Below, piece by piece: positions 5,548 to 8,907 of a stretch of 8,907 nucleotides of DNA. Positions within the stretch are counted from its first letter, which is position 1. Each line of letters starts with the position of its first letter. This DNA comes from JBGPLH01 sp041486365 [NCBI: Thermodesulfobacteriota bacterium] (GTDB taxonomy: Bacteria > JAUYMQ01). A model generated the notes under the pieces. The model saw nothing but the letters and a program-made list of their open reading frames with translations. It searched no databases and had not been told where the DNA came from. Both the position numbers and the translations under genes were made by a program. The stretch spans positions 1 through 8,907 of the forward strand of contig JBGPLH010000117.1 in the NCBI GenBank assembly GCA_041486365.1, read 5' to 3'.

Positions 5548-6242
5548 CCTCGATGAGCACGGGATCCGGACCCATCCGCTTCTACTTCGATTACATCTCG
5601 CACAACGCGTACCTCGGGTGGGCCCGGATCCACGATCTCGCCGCACGCTACGGGAGGTCCGTGGAAAGCGTGCCGGTGCTCTTCGCCAGCCTGCTGGAGG
5701 CGCACGGCCAGCTCGGACCGGCCGAGGTGCCGCCGAAGATCGTCTGGATGGTGAAGAACGTGATGCGAAAGGCCGTGACGCTGGGCGTGCCGCTCCATCC
5801 GCCCGCGCACCATCCGTGGAACCCACTGCTCTCGCTCCGGGTCTCGTCGCTGCCCATGCCGGAGGAAACGAGGCACCGGCTCATCGATGGCCTCTTCCGG
5901 GCCGCGTGGGTGAGCGAGCTGCACATCAGCGAGCCGGAGATCGTCGCGCGACTTGCGGAGGAGGCGGGTCTCGAGGGGCGAGCTGCGGTCGAGGATGCAC
6001 AGCGTCCGGAGGCAAAGGAACGCCTGCGCCGCCAGACCGACGACGCCATCGCGGAGGGGGTCTTCGGCGTCCCCACGATGACCGTGGACGGCGAGCTGTT
6101 CTGGGGTTTCGACGATTTCCCCTGGCTCGAGCGCTTCCTCGCGGGGACGGATCCCCTGCGGCCGGAGATGCTCGAGGAATGGACGAAACCCGTCACGCCC
6201 TCGGCGGAGCGGCCGCGGGAGAAGCGGGGGCGCGGGCGATGA
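5544..6242 (+). CDS. DsbA-family protein, 2-hydroxychromene-2-carboxylate isomerase-like
   Basis: 232 residues from GTG at 5544, whose GTGA overlaps the preceding stop, or 229 from ATG at 5553, which also fits. The fold is the thioredoxin-like kappa-GST/HCCA-isomerase type: FYFDYISHNAYLGW near the N terminus, a helical middle (about 45-160), and GVFGVPTMTVDGELFWGFDD with the cis-proline of thioredoxin folds (P174 counting from the ATG). HCCA isomerases use glutathione and a serine at the end of the first strand. That serine is kept here (S16 from the ATG), but the usual Ser-Pro is Ser-His-Asn. There is no CxxC, so it is not a disulfide oxidoreductase. No signal peptide was seen, so it is probably cytoplasmic. 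The aromatic-degradation genes that usually accompany true HCCA isomerase are absent, so the substrate is uncertain. Its TGA overlaps the next start as ATGA. Confidence 0.82.
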   Translation: MTSMSTGSGPIRFYFDYISHNAYLGWARIHDLAARYGRSVESVPVLFASLLEAHGQLGPAEVPPKIVWMVKNVMRKAVTLGVPLHPPAHHPWNPLLSLRVSSLPMPEETRHRLIDGLFRAAWVSELHISEPEIVARLAEEAGLEGRAAVEDAQRPEAKERLRRQTDDAIAEGVFGVPTMTVDGELFWGFDDFPWLERFLAGTDPLRPEMLEEWTKPVTPSAERPREKRGRGR

Positions 6243-6631
6243 TTGGAATCTGGAGCGCCCACGCCGGGACCTTCCTGGTGATCCTCGCCATCGCCACGCT
6301 GCTCCTCCTGGGCCTCCCGATGTTCTTCTGGCCACTCCGGTGGGCCGCGGCGCTGGGCTGGCGGATCCCGGAACACACGCATCTCGCCATCTACTTCGGT
6401 CGTTGCCTCGGGAGCGTGGTCCTCGTGCTGGGTGTCTTCGCCTTCCGGGCGGCGTCCACGCCGTCGGTTCAGCCGTTCTTCTTCGACATGCTGCTCGGCG
6501 CCTCCGGTGTCATGGTGATCGTGCACGCATGGGGCGCGATCCGGCGGATCCAGCCGCTCAGCGAGACGATCGAGATCGCCTTCTGGCTGGCGCTCTTCGG
6601 TCTGGGCCTGCTGTTTTATCCCACCGCCTGA
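6239..6631 (+). CDS. Small four-helix membrane protein, unknown function
   Basis: 130 residues, not recognised. The hydrophobic pattern gives four membrane segments at about 10-31, 50-69, 80-100 and 111-127, with short polar loops (RIPEHTH at 42-48, RRIQP at 102-106). The first segment continues into GLPMFFWPL. GRCLGSVVLVLG (54-65) opens the second and VIVHAWGAI (93-101) ends the third. The histidines at 46, 48 and 96 lie near membrane ends, but no metal or haem motif can be claimed. The start ATG overlaps the stop of the DsbA-family gene (ATGA), so translation is probably coupled. Codon use matches the neighbours and the segments are clear, so this is a real gene. Confidence 0.8.
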   Translation: MIGIWSAHAGTFLVILAIATLLLLGLPMFFWPLRWAAALGWRIPEHTHLAIYFGRCLGSVVLVLGVFAFRAASTPSVQPFFFDMLLGASGVMVIVHAWGAIRRIQPLSETIEIAFWLALFGLGLLFYPTA

Positions 6632-6663
6632 GGCGCTGATCCGGCGCCGGGGCTCGAGAGCGC

Positions 6664-7095
6664 ATGGCTTCGAGCACGATTTACCACCTCGTCCCGCGCA
6701 GCGAGTTCCAGGCGGGTGTGAAGGACGGCCTCTACGCGCCCCGCCGCTTCGCCCAGGACGGCTTCGTCCACTGCGCGGAGCGCGGGAGCGTGCTCGCCGT
6801 GGCCGGGGATTACTTCGCCGACCTGGGGGAGCCCCTGCTCCTGCTCGCGATCGATCCGGCGCGGCTCGGCGCGCGGATCGCCTACGAGCCGCCGGCGCCG
6901 ATCCCCGGGGGCGGTGTCGCGCATCTCGGCGGGGTGGAGCTTTTCCCGCACGTCTACGGTCCCATCGAGACCGACGCGATGACGGGTGCCGCGGTCCTCG
7001 TGAAGCGGGGCCGCACCTTCGAATGGCCCGAGCGGTTCGCCGGCGTCCGGGAGGTGCTCGGACACGACGCTCCGCCGCCTCTCCGGGAAAAGTGA
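6664..7095 (+). CDS. DUF952 family protein
   Basis: 143-residue cytoplasmic protein matching DUF952: IYHLVPRSEF (6-15), LYAPRRFAQDGFVHCAE (23-39), a strand LLLLAIDPARLG, then FPHVYGPI (94-101). The GFVHC and FPHVYGP motifs are the family hallmarks. The family has, to my recollection, been placed in or near the ADP-ribosyltransferase fold group by sequence analysis, but no activity is established, so none is assigned. The Pro/Gly-rich insert (PPAPIPGGGVAHLGG) is a loop. The gene starts 32 bases after the membrane-protein stop with only a weak GAGAG site. Its own stop overlaps the ribosome binding site of the DUF3237 gene. Confidence 0.88.
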   Translation: MASSTIYHLVPRSEFQAGVKDGLYAPRRFAQDGFVHCAERGSVLAVAGDYFADLGEPLLLLAIDPARLGARIAYEPPAPIPGGGVAHLGGVELFPHVYGPIETDAMTGAAVLVKRGRTFEWPERFAGVREVLGHDAPPPLREK

Positions 7096-7104
7096 GGAGA
7101 CCCG

Positions 7105-7563
7105 ATGTTCGATTACAAGCTGGAGCACCTCTTTTCCTACACGGCGCGGCTCGCGCCCCCGGAGATCATCGGCCCCGTCCCGGAGGGAATTCGCATCAAT
7201 ATGTACGTCACCGGCGGAGAGGTCACGGGGCCGACGATCCGTGGAACGATCCGGCCCGTGGGCGGTGACTGGTTCACGATCCGGCAGGACGGCGTGGGGA
7301 TCCTGGATGTCCGCGCGACCATCGAGACGGAGGACGGGGCACTGATCTACCTCGCCTACACGGGCGTCGCCGAGCTCGGCCCTGACGGCTACCAGAAGTT
7401 CCTGGCCGGCGATGCGCCGCCCTCGATACCGTTGCGCGTGGCGCCGCGCATGCACACGGCGCACCCCGACTACGCGTGGCTCAACCGGCTTCAGTGCGTG
7501 AGCGTCGGCGAAGCGGATCTCGCGCGCTCGGAGGTCAGCTATGACGTCTACGCGGTCCGCTGA
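7105..7563 (+). CDS. DUF3237 family protein
   Basis: 152-residue protein matching DUF3237: a lead strand with [15 protein letters not shown], then [47 protein letters not shown] in the first half, and an ending [12 protein letters not shown]...YDVYAVR. The GG-x-V-x-GP and G-DW-x(3)-R-x-DG signatures are clear. The family is a beta-rich fold with no proven function. It is often found near catabolic enzymes, which is from memory. The start ATG follows GAGGAG (7094-7099) with a 5-base spacer, and this site overlaps the DUF952 stop, so the two genes are probably translated together. No signal peptide or membrane segment was seen. Confidence 0.88.
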   Translation: MFDYKLEHLFSYTARLAPPEIIGPVPEGIRINMYVTGGEVTGPTIRGTIRPVGGDWFTIRQDGVGILDVRATIETEDGALIYLAYTGVAELGPDGYQKFLAGDAPPSIPLRVAPRMHTAHPDYAWLNRLQCVSVGEADLARSEVSYDVYAVR

Positions 7564-7570
7564 CTCGGCC

Positions 7571-7586
7571 CGTCCCGCGCGGGACG
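7571..7586. repeat. Perfect 16-bp palindrome between DUF3237 and SDR genes
   Basis: CGTCCCGCGCGGGACG equals its own reverse complement. It lies in the 60-bp gap, 8 bases after the DUF3237 stop. It could be a symmetric protein-binding site or a short hairpin, with no T tract. Chance is not excluded in DNA this GC-rich. Confidence 0.4.
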
Positions 7587-7623
7587 TGGAACCCGGTGCT
7601 CGCCTCGCACTCGCGGGCTGCCC

Positions 7624-8463
7624 GTGAGCCGCGCCACGCGCTTCTCGGGCAGGGTGTGCGTCGTCACCGGGGCCGCGAACGGGATGGGGCGCGCGTTCGC
7701 CCTCGCGCTCGCCCGCGAGGGGGCGCTGCTCGCCGCCTGCGACATCGATGATGCGGGACTGGAATCGCTGCGCGCCGAGCCGGAAGTGGCCGTGCGGAGC
7801 TCGCTCGTCGAGCGGGTGGACGTCGCCGACGCGGAAGCGCGTGCGCGATTCATCGCGCGGGTGGAAGCCGCTCTCGGGCCTGTCGATCTGCTCGTCAACA
7901 ACGCCGGCGTGGGAGCGGGCGGACCCTTCGTGGAGATCGCCGGCGGGGACTGGACGTGGCTCCGCGCGATCAACCTCGACGCGCCCGTCGACCTCATGCG
8001 CCTCGTGATCCCCGGGATGGTCGCGCGCGGGCGGGGCCACATCCTGAACATCGCGTCGATCGCCGGCCTCGTGGCTTTCCCCTACATCTCCACCTACGTG
8101 GCGGCCAAGCACGCGATCGTCGGCTTGTCGCGCACGCTGCACCACGAGTTGAAGCCGAAGGGCGTCTCGGTGACCGTGGCCTGCCCGGGCATCGTGCGCA
8201 CCGGGATCCTCGACCGCGGGCGGGCGCACGGGATCGACCTCGAGGAGTTGCGGAAGATCTTCCGCTTCGGCATCGAGCCCGACGTCGCGGTCCGCCGGAT
8301 GCTGAACGCCACGAGGCGGGGGAAGGAGAGGGTGATTCCGAACCACGACATGAAGGCGGTGTACTTCCTCTACCGCCTCTGCCCGGCGCCGATGGACGCC
8401 CTCGTCGCGTGGATCGCCCATCGCATGTTCGAGCGGCAGGGCGCCGGCGTGCCGCGCGCCTGA
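7624..8463 (+). CDS. Short-chain dehydrogenase/reductase (SDR)
   Basis: 279-residue classical SDR, an NAD(P)-dependent oxidoreductase of alcohols or ketones. The cofactor loop is TGAANGMG (15-22). The acidic residue D41 in ACDIDDAG, after the second strand, favours NAD over NADP. NNAG is at 92-95. The catalytic tetrad is N117, S145, Y158 and K162 (YVAAK). CPGIVRTGI follows, as expected for the PG motif. The C terminus (about 235-275) has the hydrophobic, basic stretch KAVYFLYRLCPAPMDALVAW, which might lie on a membrane. The substrate is unknown. The GTG start gives the usual short lead to FSGRVCVVTG. The ribosome binding site is poor (GCGGG), which leaves a small doubt over the start. It probably closes the transcription unit begun at the CBS gene. 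Confidence 0.92.
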   Translation: MSRATRFSGRVCVVTGAANGMGRAFALALAREGALLAACDIDDAGLESLRAEPEVAVRSSLVERVDVADAEARARFIARVEAALGPVDLLVNNAGVGAGGPFVEIAGGDWTWLRAINLDAPVDLMRLVIPGMVARGRGHILNIASIAGLVAFPYISTYVAAKHAIVGLSRTLHHELKPKGVSVTVACPGIVRTGILDRGRAHGIDLEELRKIFRFGIEPDVAVRRMLNATRRGKERVIPNHDMKAVYFLYRLCPAPMDALVAWIAHRMFERQGAGVPRA

Positions 8464-8480
8464 GTCGGCGCCCCGTTCCC

Positions 8481-8510
8481 TTTCCGCTGTTCTCGGGGAC
8501 GTGCTAGGTT
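8481..8510 (+). promoter_or_regulatory. Likely promoter of the cupin gene
   Basis: TGCTAGGTT (8502-8510) is an extended -10: TGn followed by TAGGTT. A poor -35, TTTCCG (8481-8486), lies 18 bases upstream, the same spacing as in the candidate before the CBS gene. Transcription would start near 8517, about 40 bases before the cupin ATG. Confidence 0.5.
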
Positions 8511-8544
8511 CCAGCCTTGGCGGTCGCATCCGGCCCGGGCTTGC

Positions 8545-8550
8545 GGAGGA
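8545..8550 (+). promoter_or_regulatory. Ribosome binding site of the cupin gene
   Basis: GGAGGA ends 5 bases before ATG at 8556. It fixes this start over the in-frame upstream codon at 8517, which would fall at the predicted transcript start. Confidence 0.7.
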
Positions 8551-8555
8551 TCGCC

Positions 8556-8867
8556 ATGCACGTCGAGAAATGGGATCCCGCCCGCGACGGCCCTCTCACG
8601 GAGAAGGCCATGCGCGAGAAGCTGGCGAAGGGCGGCTACCACGTCTCGCGCTACGTGTATCCGCCGGGGACGGTCTTTCCCGATCACCTTCACGACCTCG
8701 ACAAGATCGACGGCGTCCTCTCGGGCCGGTTCCGGATGACGATGCACGGCCGCGCGGTGATTCTCGAGGCGGGCGACAGCCTCGCGGTGCCAAGGGGGAC
8801 GGTTCACGGCGCGGAAGTCGTCGGCGAGCAGCCGGTCGTGAGCCTCGATGCGACGAGGAACCCGTGA
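8556..8867 (+). CDS. Small single-domain cupin protein
   Basis: 103-residue protein that is essentially one cupin barrel. Cupin motif 1 is around YVYPPGTVFPDHLHDLDKIDGVLSGRF (about 35-61), with H and D/K residues at the usual metal-ligand region (HLHDLDK). Motif 2 is LEAGDSLAVPRGTVHGAEVVG, with the conserved PxGxxH histidine. A metal site is therefore likely, with His-rich ligands, but the substrate cannot be told. Single cupins of this size act as small dioxygenases, isomerases or sugar/ligand-binding proteins. It follows the SDR by 92 bases and has its own promoter and a strong ribosome binding site, so it may be expressed independently. Confidence 0.88.
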   Translation: MHVEKWDPARDGPLTEKAMREKLAKGGYHVSRYVYPPGTVFPDHLHDLDKIDGVLSGRFRMTMHGRAVILEAGDSLAVPRGTVHGAEVVGEQPVVSLDATRNP

Positions 8868-8893
8868 CGGGCCCGCGCCTGGAGAAGCCTGCC

Positions 8894-8907
8894 ATGACCG
8901 GCCGCCA
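8894..8907 (+). CDS. Start of a further gene, cut off by the window end
   Basis: ATG at 8894 is preceded by GGAGAAG (8881-8887) with 6-base spacing, 26 bases after the cupin stop. Only MTGR and part of a codon are visible, so nothing can be said of the product. An in-frame GTG at 8864 that overlaps the cupin stop (GTGA) is an alternative start. Confidence 0.45.

Noticed and set aside
6632-6648. GGCGC/GCGCC hairpin after the membrane protein as a terminator
   Set aside because: A 5-bp stem with a 7-base loop and no T's. The next gene starts within 32 bases and is probably co-transcribed.
6616-8529. 637-residue open frame on the - strand opposite DUF952, DUF3237 and SDR
   Set aside because: The + strand holds three clear protein families. 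The antisense translation is rich in Arg, Asp, His and Pro with no domain, as expected of the complement of high-GC coding DNA.
1-8907. Mobile element, CRISPR, toxin-antitoxin or defence system
   Set aside because: No transposase, integrase, regularly spaced direct repeats, Cas or defence domain was seen on either strand. The genes are common metabolic and housekeeping families.

Overview
The window is a high-GC stretch of ordinary bacterial chromosome. Nearly all of it is short, tightly packed genes on the + strand, with one gene on the - strand. No transposase, integrase, tRNA, rRNA, CRISPR array or phage gene was seen. The strong GC bias at third codon positions, a secreted YkuD_2-type L,D-transpeptidase and a glutathione-type DsbA/HCCA-isomerase-like protein suggest an uncultured Gram-negative soil or sediment lineage. 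The phylum cannot be fixed from this sequence alone.

Left block, + strand (1-3455). The window opens inside a Mesh1-type HD-domain (p)ppGpp hydrolase. After a 142-bp gap come 3-methyladenine DNA glycosylase I (tag), a two-domain GNAT acetyltransferase, and a long ORF whose first half is a class I SAM methyltransferase and whose second half is a complete AMMECR1 domain. These two halves are in frame with no stop between them. The junction is the most unusual thing in the window. It could be a real fusion or two genes that have lost a stop codon.

Middle (3464-4687). A secreted L,D-transpeptidase (YkuD_2) is convergent to the left block. Its stop codon lies in the loop of a perfect 9-bp hairpin followed by T's, which is a good intrinsic terminator. 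Upstream of it is the largest gene-free interval, about 480 bp, which must hold the divergent promoters for this gene and for the right block.

Right block, + strand (4688-8463). It holds a tandem-CBS protein, a hot-dog thioesterase resembling fluoroacetyl-CoA thioesterase (FlK), a DsbA-family HCCA-isomerase-like protein, a four-helix membrane protein, a DUF952 protein, a DUF3237 protein and a short-chain dehydrogenase. Several are coupled by GTGA/ATGA overlaps or by ribosome binding sites that overlap the preceding stop, so this looks like one transcription unit. Thioesterase, thiol-type isomerase and SDR together suggest catabolism or detoxification of CoA- or glutathione-linked small molecules, but no defined pathway can be named. 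A small cupin gene (8556-8867) follows with its own likely promoter, and a further gene begins at the right edge.

I did not find convincing evidence of a previously undescribed system. The points most worth checking are the methyltransferase-AMMECR1 junction, the FlK-like thioesterase with its CBS neighbour, and the TAGGTT-type promoters found twice.
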